A stretch of DNA of 33,315 nt, from contig JAIDPH010000284.1 in the NCBI GenBank assembly GCA_029062885.1, positions 1 through 33,315 of the forward strand. Direction: 5' to 3'. Positions 1 to 10,094 of this stretch are shown piece after piece; the stretch's first letter is position 1, and every line of letters starts with the position of its first letter. The translations under genes were made by a program, and so were the position numbers. The stretch is from Lachnospiraceae bacterium. Lineage in GTDB: Bacteria > Bacillota > Clostridia > Lachnospirales > Lachnospiraceae. Under the pieces are notes generated by a model that saw only the letters and a program-made list of their open reading frames with translations, was not told the origin of the DNA and did not search any database.

Positions 1-58
1 TGACGGCATACGATATTGCGTATTGTCTAGTGGGCTCGGAGATTTGTATAAGAGACAT
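1..58 (+). other. Illumina Nextera P7/i7 adapter sequence (non-genomic contamination at contig end)
   Basis: 2-16 gacggcatacgatat resembles the P7 segment GACGGCATACGAGAT; 17-24 tgcgtatt sits exactly where the 8-nt i7 index belongs; 25-58 gtctagtgggctcggagatttgtataagagacat matches GTCTCGTGGGCTCGGAGATGTGTATAAGAGACAG with 3 mismatches. Confidence 0.95.
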
Positions 59-434
59 ATATTTTTTCATTTCCCAACGAGTTCCATCTAAACCCGAAAA
101 ACAGAGCCAACACTATAAATGAAATAAGCCATCCTATAAACGGTTTATAAGTTTCCACATATTCATTTTCATTTACCAACGTAATCATATTTTCCTCCGC
201 TTTTTTTTGATACTCATCGGCAGAAAGTTTTTCCCCTGAAAGAAGTTCGTTCACATTTATCCCTAATAGGTCACAAAGAGGTATCATAAACTGCACTTCC
301 GGTAAACCTTTTCCACATTCCCATTTGGATATTGTCTTATCACTGATTTCAAGAATATCTGCCAATTGTCGTTGCGTCATATTTTTTTCTTTACGACAGT
401 TTGCTATGAATTTACCAATTTTTATTTGGTCCAT
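59..434 (-). CDS. XRE-family HTH transcriptional regulator with C-terminal TM segment, 3'-truncated by contig end/adapter
   Basis: MDQIKIGKFIANCRKEKNMTQRQLADILEISDKTISKWECGKGLPE is a canonical HTH_XRE; AAAGGAGG lies 8 nt before ATG at 434; the last residues of the supplied ORF (VSYTNLRAH) are translated adapter. Confidence 0.85.
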
Positions 435-773
435 AGACATTTCCTCCTTTCGGAAATAAGAATACAAAATTTATAGTGCAAGATACACCCATGTACCGTA
501 GATATTTCTTATTTACCAACTCTGCGCACCGTAGAGTTTCCTTTCCTTGTAAGTACCAAGTCAAAGTATATCATGTAAATAGACTAATCTCAATTCTTCA
601 TTCAATCCTCCCCCTCTTTCCTTATTGCCAAGTCACACAAACACAGTTATAATAACATAAGCTGGTTCATATCAGCTGCTAAATTTGCATGAACAGAATA
701 TCATACACGAAAAGGCGGTCAAAGGTGAAAGGTTGAAAATTAGAAATACAAACTCGCAGGCTGAGAAGGGAGC

Positions 774-1388
774 ATGGTTATATATATGATAAAAACAATA
801 ATATTCGACATAGGAAACGTACTTGCAGACTTTACATGGAAGGAATTTCTTGAAGAAAAAGGATGTATCGGAGAGGAACTTGATAGGATAACGCAGGCGA
901 CCATAATGAGCGATGAGTGGAACGAATACGACAGAGGCGCTATGACGGACGAAGAGATAACACAATGCTTTATCAACAACGCTCCTGATTTGGAAGAAAA
1001 AATTAAAAGTTACTTTGCCAATGTAAAAGGAATCGTGTCCAGAAATGATTATGCGATACCGTGGATTAAAGAACTTAAGCAGAAGGGCTATCAGATTCTG
1101 TATCTTTCCAACTTTTCAAGGAAAGCAGAGGAAGATTGTTCGGATGCGCTGGATTTTATCCCATTTACTGACGGAGGAATCCTGTCATATAAAGAAAAGG
1201 TTATAAAACCTATGCCGGAGATATATCAGCTTCTGATTGACAGATATCATCTTGTTCCTGAGGAGTGCGTTTTTTTAGATGATACGGAAAAGAATCTGAC
1301 AGGTGCGTCAGAATTTGGAATCCATACGATTCATTTTAAAAATCAGGCGCAGGCGATAGATGAACTTAAGAAACTGGGAGTAAATTAG
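774..1388 (+). CDS. HAD family (subfamily IA) hydrolase/phosphatase
   Basis: Motif I FDIGNVLADF; motif II LYLSNFS; motif III/IV KPMPEIYQLL...CVFLDDTEKN. Confidence 0.85.
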   Translation: MVIYMIKTIIFDIGNVLADFTWKEFLEEKGCIGEELDRITQATIMSDEWNEYDRGAMTDEEITQCFINNAPDLEEKIKSYFANVKGIVSRNDYAIPWIKELKQKGYQILYLSNFSRKAEEDCSDALDFIPFTDGGILSYKEKVIKPMPEIYQLLIDRYHLVPEECVFLDDTEKNLTGASEFGIHTIHFKNQAQAIDELKKLGVN

Positions 1389-1405
1389 AAAGGAACGTTA
1401 TCGTA

Positions 1406-3319
1406 GTGAAGACATTAAAGCTGCCTAGACTTATAAGTGACGGAATGATATTACAGCAGAAGAAAAGAACGCGCATATGGGGGGAAGATGAACCGGAGAG
1501 AGAGGTTACAGTCTCATTTTTAGGGAAGAAATATGTCGCAAATGCTGACAAAGACGGTTATTGGGAAATATTTTTGGAAGGTCTTGAACCCGGCGGAGCT
1601 TATGAAATGCATATTTCTGATGATGCAGGGAATGAGAAGAACATCACAGACATTCTTATCGGAGATGTATGGATGTGCTCAGGGCAGTCCAATATGGAAC
1701 TTCCTATGAACAGAGTCAGGGATAAATATCCTGAGGAGATTAGAAACTGTGCAAATTCCTGTATCCGTACCTTTAAAATTACTGAGCACAGTGATTTCCA
1801 TGCGCCGATAAAGGAACTTTTGACAGGGGAGTGGAAAGCGGCAAGGCAGGACACTATTTTGGACTTTTCCGCTACTGCATATTTCTTCGCAGAGCAGACA
1901 TACAAGATGACAGGGATTCCTGTCGGGCTTATCAATGCAAGTTTGGGGGGATCCAGAATTGAATCATGGATGAGCAGGGAGATGTTAGAAGGCTATGATG
2001 ATTTTCTTGCCCTTGCAGACAGGTACAGTGATGATGATTTTATAGAAGAGAGGGTTAGAATAAACCAGCGGCAGTCGGAAGAATGGCATGGCAGACTTGA
2101 GAGCATGGATTTGGGAGTAAAAGAAGGCTGGGAACAGTGCAGCATTGATACTTCAGATTTTAAAGAAATAGAAATCCCATGCTTTTTTAAGGATACAGAA
2201 CTCAAGGGATTTATCGGAAGCGTATGGTTTCGAAGGGAATTTACGGTTTCCGGAGAATTTGCGAAGCGGGAGGCTAAGCTCTGGCTTGGAACGATAGTAG
2301 ACAGCGATACGGTATATATTAACGGCGTTTTGGTTGGGCATACGGATTACCAGTATCCGCCCAGAAAATACATAGTGCCTGCAGGAACGTTGAAGGAAGG
2401 CAGCAATACAATAACCATTCGTGTGAAAAGTGAAACAGGGCATGGAAGATTCACAGACGGTAAAATATATGCAATCTTTAACGATGAAGAGAAAATAGAG
2501 TTGTCAGGGACATGGAAATATCGAATCGGAGCTTCCTGCGATATGGTTCCTGAGACGGATTTCGTGAACTGGAAGCCTACAGGACTCTATAACGGTATGA
2601 TGGCACCCTGCCATAAATATACGATTGCCGGTGTGCTCTGGTATCAGGGAGAAGCAAACACAGATAAACCGGAACGTTATCTTGATCTGATGAGAAAGAT
2701 GATAAATGGATATAGAAAAAATTGGGGAGATGCAAAACTGCCGTTTTTATATGTTCAGCTTCCTAATTTTTCTACGGAAACTTATGACATGGACCGGTAT
2801 GAGGCTTTTCATGATTGGCCGCGTATACGTGAAGTGCAGAGGCAGGCTTTGGAGATACCGGATACAGGCATGGTGGTGGCTATAGACCTCGGAGAGGACA
2901 ATGACCTGCATCCTCTGAATAAAAAGGGAGTTGGGTATCGTCTTGCAATGCTTGCTGCGGATAAACTCTACGGGCATAAGTCAGAGTGCGGAGGACCACA
3001 GATAGAAAGAGTAGAAGTTGAAATGACCGGCTCAAAAGCATCTGCGACGTTATTCTTGAAAAATGCTACAGGCGGCATCTATGCTTTCTCTGAGAATAAA
3101 GGGAAAGAAATTACGGATTTTGAGATGGTGGATGAAAAAGGTATTCGCCATAAGGCAGAAGCTGAACTTCAAGAGAACAGGGTGTTGCTTTCCTGTGAAG
3201 ACAATATATTGTATGTATGTGAAATAAAATATTGCGGCTGCAATACGAACAGCGGTGCACTGATTTATAATAAAGAAGGATTTCCTATGAGTCCTTTTAG
3301 TATTCCCATTAAAAATTGA
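1406..3319 (+). CDS. Sialate O-acetylesterase-like SGNH esterase with inserted GH2-type sugar-binding region (probable hemicellulose acetyl esterase)
   Basis: GDVWMCSGQSNMELPM, GVLWYQGEANT and internal SVWFRREFTV...LWLGTIVDSDTVYINGVLVG; no signal peptide seen; GTG start. Confidence 0.85.
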   Translation: MKTLKLPRLISDGMILQQKKRTRIWGEDEPEREVTVSFLGKKYVANADKDGYWEIFLEGLEPGGAYEMHISDDAGNEKNITDILIGDVWMCSGQSNMELPMNRVRDKYPEEIRNCANSCIRTFKITEHSDFHAPIKELLTGEWKAARQDTILDFSATAYFFAEQTYKMTGIPVGLINASLGGSRIESWMSREMLEGYDDFLALADRYSDDDFIEERVRINQRQSEEWHGRLESMDLGVKEGWEQCSIDTSDFKEIEIPCFFKDTELKGFIGSVWFRREFTVSGEFAKREAKLWLGTIVDSDTVYINGVLVGHTDYQYPPRKYIVPAGTLKEGSNTITIRVKSETGHGRFTDGKIYAIFNDEEKIELSGTWKYRIGASCDMVPETDFVNWKPTGLYNGMMAPCHKYTIAGVLWYQGEANTDKPERYLDLMRKMINGYRKNWGDAKLPFLYVQLPNFSTETYDMDRYEAFHDWPRIREVQRQALEIPDTGMVVAIDLGEDNDLHPLNKKGVGYRLAMLAADKLYGHKSECGGPQIERVEVEMTGSKASATLFLKNATGGIYAFSENKGKEITDFEMVDEKGIRHKAEAELQENRVLLSCEDNILYVCEIKYCGCNTNSGALIYNKEGFPMSPFSIPIKN

Positions 3320-3336
3320 AAAAAGAGAGGTACGGC

Positions 3337-6300
3337 ATGAACGGAAAAATTTTATGGAATGACGGTTGGTCTTTTTTAAAGACTGAGGCAGGAACCACAT
3401 ATGAGCAGGTAATACCCAGATCGCAGGAATTTAAAGCGGTGGATATTCCGCATGACTGGCTGATTTATGATGCTCTTAATCTGTATGAGGATGGAACAGG
3501 CTGGTATAAGAAGAATTTTGTTTATGAGCAGAATCAGGATAAGAAGGCTTTCGTTACATTTGAAGGCATATATATGGACAGCACCGTTTATATAAACGGA
3601 AAGAAGGCGGGAGAGTGGAAATACGGTTATTCTGCTTTTACGCTGGATATTACTGACTTTCTTAAATCGGGAGAAAATGAGATTCTGGTCAGCGCGTGCT
3701 TTATGAGCCCTAACAGCCGTTGGTATTCGGGTGCCGGCATCTATCGTGACGTATGGTTTAAAGTGACGGATAGAACCTATCTGCCGGAGAATACCGTATA
3801 TGTCAGTACGAAGAAACAGGCTGAAAAAAGCTTTCTGCTCCGTCTTGAAGCCGAAATTGCCGGAGACAGGAAAGATGTAGCGCAGGTAGAATTCAGTCTT
3901 TGGGATAAAAATGGCAATGAAGTCAATCTTGAGCCGACTGATGAGGTTGTTGACAAATCCGTAGTTGTGAAGAATTATCTGGTAAAGGACGTAGAGTTGT
4001 GGGATGTGGATTCTCCCGTGCTTTATACTCTTAGGACAGAGCTTGTGATAAATAATGAAGTGATACAGCAGGAAGAGGAAAGAATCGGCTTTAAGCATGT
4101 TGAATATGATGCGCAGAAAGGATTCTTCCTAAACGGCAGACATATGAAGCTGAACGGAGTCTGTGAACATCATGATTTAGGCGCGCTCGGAGCTGCTTTT
4201 AATAAGTCGGCCATGAGACGAAAATACCGTATTTTGAAGGAAATGGGCGTAAATGCAGTAAGGAGCTCACATAACATGATGGCGGTGGGAGCCATCGAGC
4301 TTGCGGATGAGATGGGACTTCTGGTGCTTTCAGAGTCTTTCGATATGTGGGAGCGCTCCAAGACTACTTATGACTATGCCAGATTTTTCAAAGAATGGTC
4401 CGCGCGTGATGTGGAGAGTTGGATAAAAAGGGATAGAAATCATCCCAGTATCATTATGTGGAGTATCGGAAATGAAATATATGACACCCATGCGGATGAG
4501 CATGGAAAGGAAATCACTGCTTATCTGAAGGGTTTAGTGGAAAAATATGACCCGATGAAGAACGCATTAGTGACCTTGTGCTCCAACTATATGCCTTGGG
4601 AAAATACACAAAAATGTGCCGATATGCTAAAAATGGCGGGATACAATTATGGTGAAAAGTATTACGAAGAGCACCATAAGGAGCATCCTGACTGGATAAT
4701 ATACGGAAGCGAAACATCGTCAATCGTGCAGAGCAGGGGGGTATATCATTTTCCGCTGAAGGCAGGAATACTTGCAGAGGATGATGAACAGTGCTCGTCG
4801 CTTGGCAACAGCGCAACAAGCTGGAGCGCTAAATCCATGGAAATCTGTGCTGCTCTTGACAGGGATATGGAGTTCTCTCTGGGGCAGTTTATATGGACAG
4901 GATTTGATTATATCGGCGAGCCTACGCCGTATCATACCAAGAATTCCTATTTTGGACAGATTGATACAGCCGGTTTCCCGAAGGATTCCTTTTATGTATG
5001 GCAGTCTGCATGGACAGATTATAGGAAAAAGCCGATGATACATATTTTCCCGTATTGGGATTTCAACGAGGGACAGCTTATAGATGTGCGTGTCAGCTCA
5101 AATGAACCATTCGTAGAATTGTTTTTAAACGGATTTTGCCTCGTTAAACAGCTTCTGACGAATGAAGCGGGCAGCGGAAGCCATATCATAGCAGATTATC
5201 AGCTCCCTTATGAAAAAGGTACGCTTACAGCTATTGCTTATGATTATGATGGGAAAAAAGTCGCAAGTACTGAAAGGCATTCGTTTGACAATTCCAGCGA
5301 TATTGTAATAACGCCTGATGAAACAAAAGCAAAGGCGGACGGCCGCGACCTGCTTTTCTTCACCATAAGTACACTGGATGCGCAGGGTAATCCGGTAGAA
5401 AATGCATGCGACAGGGTAAGTGTGAAAGTAACGGGTGCAGGAAGGCTTATCGGGCTTGACAACGGAGACAGTACGGATTTCGACAGCTATAAAGGTTTAA
5501 GCAGAAGGCTCTTCAATGGAAAACTGCTGGCAATAGTACAGACGGATACTGTACCCGGTCAGATTAAGGTTGAGGTAACGGGAAAAGGGTTGAACGGCGC
5601 GTCAGTAGTATGCGAAAGTTATGAAAGCCGTGAAAATAGCAATGCTAATAGAAATAATGAAGACATTGAAAATGCAGGTTTACATAATGAATATATCACA
5701 ACGTTGGAATGCAACAAAGAGACACCGGTTGTTCTTGGAAATGCCGAAGAAATCCCGGTACGCAAGATTAACCTGAAATCATTGGGCGGGCAAAAGTTTA
5801 CCAAAGAACATGATACCATAGCGGTAGAGGCATATCTGGAACCACTTCAGGCAGATGATAAGGAACTGATATTCAAGGTTGTAAATGATACCGGAGCGCC
5901 GACCAATCTGGTAAGCCTTGAGCAGGAAGGAAACAGAGCCGTCATGACGGCTAAGGGCGATGGAAATTTCAGGCTTTTTGCTACGTCTAAGAGTGGAACA
6001 GAAAAAGTAAGAATTATGTCGCAGCTTGAGTTTTCAATAGAAGACTTCGGCCAGGCATATCTGAATCCGTATGAATTTATATCCGGCAGCCTTTATACTT
6101 CAATAGCAAAAGGCGATGTGGGCTGCGGTAATGAAAGAGGAGTTGCCACTGGCCGGGATGGGGAAACTGTTATCTGTTACAGTGATATTGATTTTGGAAA
6201 TGTGGGAAGCGACGAGATTACCATTCCAATTTTTGCCCTGAATGATGATGAATATCCCATTCAGATTTGGGAGGGCGTTCCTGGAGAGCCGGGAAGCGTG

Positions 6301-6822
6301 ATGCTTGCGGATGCGGTATACCAGAAACCTTCCATATGGAATGTATACCAGTCGGAGACGTTTAAGCTAAATAAGAGACTTAAAGGTATTACAACCATAA
6401 GTTTCTGGCTTAACCAGAAGGTTCATATTAAAGGATTTTCATTTACACAATACGAAAAGGCATGGCTTAAGCTTAATGCCGGAGAAGCGGACGCCATCTA
6501 TGGAGACAGTTTTGTAAAGAATGGCGATAAGAAAATAGAAGGAATCGGAAATAATGTTACTCTGGAATTTACGGATATGGATTTTGGCGAAAAGACTATA
6601 AAAGGAATCGCTATAAAAGGCAGGGCGGTAAATGGCGTCAATACCATTCATTTACGCCTGTATAATGGTGTTGATGAAATCAAACAGATTGTGGAATTTC
6701 CTGAAAGCGAAGAATATATCCTTAAGGAATTTGATTTGGAACCTGTAAACGGTAAATGGGATGTATCATTCGTTTTCCTTCCGGGAAGTAATTTTGATTT
6801 TGCACATTTTCAGTTTTTGTAA
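3337..6822 (+). CDS. Glycoside hydrolase family 2 protein (beta-galactosidase-like, DUF4982-like C-terminal region) with probable CBM6-like tail
   Basis: WSFLKTEAG...DIPHDWLIYDA, NAVRSSHN, MWSIGNEIYDTH, YGSETSS, GQFIWTGFDYIGEPTPY. gagagg at about 3325-3330 supports ATG 3337 over the TTG at 3316. Confidence 0.85.
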   Translation: MNGKILWNDGWSFLKTEAGTTYEQVIPRSQEFKAVDIPHDWLIYDALNLYEDGTGWYKKNFVYEQNQDKKAFVTFEGIYMDSTVYINGKKAGEWKYGYSAFTLDITDFLKSGENEILVSACFMSPNSRWYSGAGIYRDVWFKVTDRTYLPENTVYVSTKKQAEKSFLLRLEAEIAGDRKDVAQVEFSLWDKNGNEVNLEPTDEVVDKSVVVKNYLVKDVELWDVDSPVLYTLRTELVINNEVIQQEEERIGFKHVEYDAQKGFFLNGRHMKLNGVCEHHDLGALGAAFNKSAMRRKYRILKEMGVNAVRSSHNMMAVGAIELADEMGLLVLSESFDMWERSKTTYDYARFFKEWSARDVESWIKRDRNHPSIIMWSIGNEIYDTHADEHGKEITAYLKGLVEKYDPMKNALVTLCSNYMPWENTQKCADMLKMAGYNYGEKYYEEHHKEHPDWIIYGSETSSIVQSRGVYHFPLKAGILAEDDEQCSSLGNSATSWSAKSMEICAALDRDMEFSLGQFIWTGFDYIGEPTPYHTKNSYFGQIDTAGFPKDSFYVWQSAWTDYRKKPMIHIFPYWDFNEGQLIDVRVSSNEPFVELFLNGFCLVKQLLTNEAGSGSHIIADYQLPYEKGTLTAIAYDYDGKKVASTERHSFDNSSDIVITPDETKAKADGRDLLFFTISTLDAQGNPVENACDRVSVKVTGAGRLIGLDNGDSTDFDSYKGLSRRLFNGKLLAIVQTDTVPGQIKVEVTGKGLNGASVVCESYESRENSNANRNNEDIENAGLHNEYITTLECNKETPVVLGNAEEIPVRKINLKSLGGQKFTKEHDTIAVEAYLEPLQADDKELIFKVVNDTGAPTNLVSLEQEGNRAVMTAKGDGNFRLFATSKSGTEKVRIMSQLEFSIEDFGQAYLNPYEFISGSLYTSIAKGDVGCGNERGVATGRDGETVICYSDIDFGNVGSDEITIPIFALNDDEYPIQIWEGVPGEPGSVMLADAVYQKPSIWNVYQSETFKLNKRLKGITTISFWLNQKVHIKGFSFTQYEKAWLKLNAGEADAIYGDSFVKNGDKKIEGIGNNVTLEFTDMDFGEKTIKGIAIKGRAVNGVNTIHLRLYNGVDEIKQIVEFPESEEYILKEFDLEPVNGKWDVSFVFLPGSNFDFAHFQFL

Positions 6823-6834
6823 ATATTAATTATC

Positions 6835-7701
6835 CTATGCACGGTTCAGGCTTTTGTATTCGGATGGAGTGCAGTTTTTTGCACTTTTGAAGATGCGGTT
6901 GAATGTAGATAAACTGCCAAAGCCTGAACGCATTGCTACTTCCGTGATTGAAATATTCGGCTGGATGAGCAGAGTTTCAGCATGGGCGATTCTTTTCTGC
7001 GTAAGGTATTCGCAGCAGGATACGCCGCTGAACTGCTTGAACAGTCTGGAAAAATGAAACTTGGAAAAGCCTGCAAGGTCGGCAAGCTCTTCTACGGTTA
7101 TATTCTCCGTACAATGCTCCGTAATGTAATTGCAGACATCCATAAATTTCTCTATATAGGTGTGTTGTTTGTTTGATGTAATACCGGGAAATTTTGCGCC
7201 TGCATTGAAATTGGCGCGTCCCAAAGCTGTGAAGAAATTAATCATCAATGCATAGATGCAGGCTTCCGTAAATGGCATCTTATTATCGTATTCATTGCTG
7301 ATTTCATTCAAATAGCCACGAAGCTGTTCATTTAATTCGGGATATTCTTCCTGTCTGATCAGTCCATAAGGATGCATGGAATGAATCAGAGAATCCATCC
7401 CCTTGACATTACATATAAGACTGTAGTCAAAAAGCATGATGAGACGCTCGCCGTCATCGTCTCTCGGAGAAATCAATTTATGCAGGGTGCCGGGCGGTGT
7501 TATCCAAATGTCCCCTTCTCCAAAGGTGTGGGGTTCGTCATCTATGACAACGGTATATTCGCTCTTTATCGGCATAATGATTTCCATGGCAGTGTGCCAG
7601 TGAAGCGGATAGTCTTCGGGCTGTACATTATGGTATAGTCTTATGCCGTGATATGAATCATAGGTTACTGTCTCATGCGTACCATTTAAAATTTCTATCA
7701 T
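6835..7701 (-). CDS. AraC family regulator with N-terminal cupin-like sensor domain
   Basis: N-terminal DYPLHWHTAMEIIMPIKSEYTVVIDDEPHTFGEGDIWITPPGTLH cupin; C-terminal ELADLAGFSKFHFSRLFKQFSGVSCCEYLTQKRIAHAETLL double HTH; likely start MIEILNG at 7701. Confidence 0.9.
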   Translation of the reverse strand: MIEILNGTHETVTYDSYHGIRLYHNVQPEDYPLHWHTAMEIIMPIKSEYTVVIDDEPHTFGEGDIWITPPGTLHKLISPRDDDGERLIMLFDYSLICNVKGMDSLIHSMHPYGLIRQEEYPELNEQLRGYLNEISNEYDNKMPFTEACIYALMINFFTALGRANFNAGAKFPGITSNKQHTYIEKFMDVCNYITEHCTENITVEELADLAGFSKFHFSRLFKQFSGVSCCEYLTQKRIAHAETLLIQPNISITEVAMRSGFGSLSTFNRIFKSAKNCTPSEYKSLNRA

Positions 7702-7758
7702 AATTAATAAATATGCTCCTATTTTAAAACTATACAACAATCTGCGTTTTTCTTTTAA

Positions 7759-7806
7759 ATTAGCACAGAATGATAAGTGTGTCAAATCAAATAATGCTAA
7801 TTAGCA
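7759..7806. promoter_or_regulatory. Candidate AraC-family operator region
   Basis: ATTAGCA at 7759-7765 and 7800-7806 (41 bp apart) plus the 12-bp perfect palindrome TGCTAATTAGCA at 7795-7806, between divergent araC-like and GH3 genes. Confidence 0.4.
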
Positions 7807-7911
7807 ATTTTCGGGCATGATAGAGCAAAATATAAAGAGTTTTTTGTTGTCTGATTTTATATAATTTTTTTAAGAATATTATAAACTCTTAGGAAGGGGT
7901 ATGCTATAGAC

Positions 7912-10068
7912 ATGGAACTTGTCAGGGATAAAATCAAGAATGCTGAATTTGAGAAACGCGCGCGTGAGCTGGTCTCACAGATGACATTGGAGGAAAAGGC
8001 TTTTCAGATGCTGAATGGAGCACCGGCAATAGAACGGCTGGGTATTAAGGCTTATAATTGGTGGAATGAAGCGCTTCATGGTGTAGCAAGAGCCGGAACT
8101 GCAACAGTTTTCCCACAGGCAGTTTCACTTGCGGCTTCTTTTGATGAGGATTTTATAGAGGAAGTAGCAGATGCTATTTCTACGGAAGGAAGAGCAAAAT
8201 TTAATGCTCAGCAGAAATATGATGACATGGATATATATAAAGGACTCACCTTCTGGTCGCCCAATGTCAATATATTCAGGGACCCCAGATGGGGACGCGG
8301 GCATGAGACGTTCGGAGAAGACCCGTATCTGACTTCAAGACTTGGAGTGAGGTTTATAGAAGGTTTACAGGGACATGATGAGAATTATATGAAGGCAGCA
8401 GCCTGTGCCAAGCATTTTGCGGTACATAGCGGTCCCGAAGACCTGCGCCATGAGTTTGACGCCGTAGTGAGTAAACAGGATATGTATGAGACGTATCTTC
8501 CTGCGTTTAAAGCCTGCGTGCAGGAGGCAAAGGTAGAAGCTGTAATGGGAGCTTATAACCGTACTAACGGAGAACCCTGTTGTGGAAGTAAAACCCTGCT
8601 GACTGACATATTGCGCGATGAGTGGGGCTTTAAAGGCCACGTAGTTTCCGATTGCTGGGCAATCAAGGATTTCCATGGCGGTCATGGTGTGACATCAAGC
8701 GCGGTGGAATCGGTTTCACTTGCAGTAACGAATGGCTGTGACTTAAACTGCGGCAATCTTTTCATATATGTAAAAGAGGCGGTAGAAAAGGGAATGATAC
8801 CGGAAGAAAGGGTAGATGAAGCTTTAGTACATCTTTTCACTACCAGAATGAAGCTGGGATTATTCGACGAAAAGGGGAAGACTCCATATGATGACATTCC
8901 TTTCACTGTAGTTGATTCTAAACAAATGCAGGAACTTAATCTGAAGGCGGCGGAAAAATGTATTGTGCTTCTTAAGAATGATGACGGTCTTCTTCCTTTG
9001 GATAAGTCTAAGATAAAGACAATAGGTGTAATCGGTCCCAATGCCAATAACAGAAAGGCGCTTATCGGAAATTATGAAGGTACGGCTTCACGTTATTATA
9101 CCATTTCTGAAGGTATTCAGGAGTATGTGGGTGATGATGTGCGCGTGCTGGTATCCGAAGGCTGCCATCTGTACAAAGACAGTATCAGCAACCTTAGTAT
9201 AGGAAAAGACAGGGATTCGGAAGTGAAGGCGGTTTGCGAAGCCAGTGATGTTGTAGTTATGTGTCTTGGACTTGACGCAGGACTGGAAGGCGAAGAAGGC
9301 GACGAGAGTAACCAATACGCCAGCGGCGACAAGCCGAATTTGAATCTTCCGGGCAGGCAGCAGGATATTCTGGAAGTCGCTTATGCAAGCGGTAAGCCTA
9401 TTGTGCTGGTGCTTTTATCAGGAAGCGCACTTGCCGTAAACTGGGCGGATGAACATATTCCGGCGATTATTCAGGGTTGGTATCCCGGAGCACAGGGCGG
9501 AAGAGCTATTGCAAAAGTATTGTTTGGGGACAAAAATCCTGAGGGAAGGATGCCGGTTACTTTTTACCGTTCGACTGAGGAACTTCCGGAATTTACCGAT
9601 TATTCCATGAAGGGAAGAACCTACCGCTATATGGAGAATGAAGCGCTTTATCCTTTTGGCTATGGTTTGTCATATACCGAATTTGAATATAAAGATGTAT
9701 CTGTTTCTTCGGATATCATCGGAGAAGACGGAATTATCCTGAAAGCCGTTGTGACTAATACCGGAAGCAGAGAAGGTACGGAGACGGTACAGGCTTATGT
9801 GAAGGCTGACAGGGAAGACACGCCTAATGCACAGCTTAAGGGAATCTGTAAAGTTACGCTTAAGCCGGGTGAGAGCCGTGAAGTTTCCATTAAGCTTCCT
9901 ATCAGCGCATTTGCATTGTATGACGAGCAGGCTGTGAACAGAGTTGCGGAAGGAAAGTATCATATTTTTATAGGCGGAACACAGCCGGATGCACGCAGCG
10001 AGAAACTGACGGGGAAGAAGGTTAACGCGGTTAGCGTAAAGGCAGAAAAGGAAGTTGTGATTGGATAA
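7912..10068 (+). CDS. Glycoside hydrolase family 3 (beta-xylosidase/beta-glucosidase type)
   Basis: YNWWNEALHGVARAG, FWSPNVNIFRDPRWGRGHETFGEDPYLTSRLG, KHFAVHSGPEDLRHEFDAVVS, GHVVSDCWAI and a C-terminal fibronectin type III-like domain. Confidence 0.93.
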   Translation: MELVRDKIKNAEFEKRARELVSQMTLEEKAFQMLNGAPAIERLGIKAYNWWNEALHGVARAGTATVFPQAVSLAASFDEDFIEEVADAISTEGRAKFNAQQKYDDMDIYKGLTFWSPNVNIFRDPRWGRGHETFGEDPYLTSRLGVRFIEGLQGHDENYMKAAACAKHFAVHSGPEDLRHEFDAVVSKQDMYETYLPAFKACVQEAKVEAVMGAYNRTNGEPCCGSKTLLTDILRDEWGFKGHVVSDCWAIKDFHGGHGVTSSAVESVSLAVTNGCDLNCGNLFIYVKEAVEKGMIPEERVDEALVHLFTTRMKLGLFDEKGKTPYDDIPFTVVDSKQMQELNLKAAEKCIVLLKNDDGLLPLDKSKIKTIGVIGPNANNRKALIGNYEGTASRYYTISEGIQEYVGDDVRVLVSEGCHLYKDSISNLSIGKDRDSEVKAVCEASDVVVMCLGLDAGLEGEEGDESNQYASGDKPNLNLPGRQQDILEVAYASGKPIVLVLLSGSALAVNWADEHIPAIIQGWYPGAQGGRAIAKVLFGDKNPEGRMPVTFYRSTEELPEFTDYSMKGRTYRYMENEALYPFGYGLSYTEFEYKDVSVSSDIIGEDGIILKAVVTNTGSREGTETVQAYVKADREDTPNAQLKGICKVTLKPGESREVSIKLPISAFALYDEQAVNRVAEGKYHIFIGGTQPDARSEKLTGKKVNAVSVKAEKEVVIG

Positions 10069-10094
10069 GTCTTAGAATATAGGAGGACTTGCAT

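Noticed and set aside
3316-3336. TTG start at 3316 for the GH2 ORF
   Set aside because: gagagg just upstream of ATG 3337 and GH2 alignment (MNGKILWNDGWSF) favour the later start.
3376-4098. 240-aa minus-strand ORF antisense to the GH2 gene
   Set aside because: Lies wholly inside the strongly supported GH2 frame; translation is hydrophobic/Ile-rich with no recognisable motif, typical of a shadow ORF.
4772-5038. 88-aa plus-strand ORF inside GH2
   Set aside because: Out-of-frame overlap with conserved GH2 catalytic-domain sequence; no RBS or family signature.
7786-7911. Catabolite-repression (cre) sites upstream of the GH3 and transporter units
   Set aside because: No sequence close to the cre consensus TGWAANCGNTNWCA could be identified by eye.
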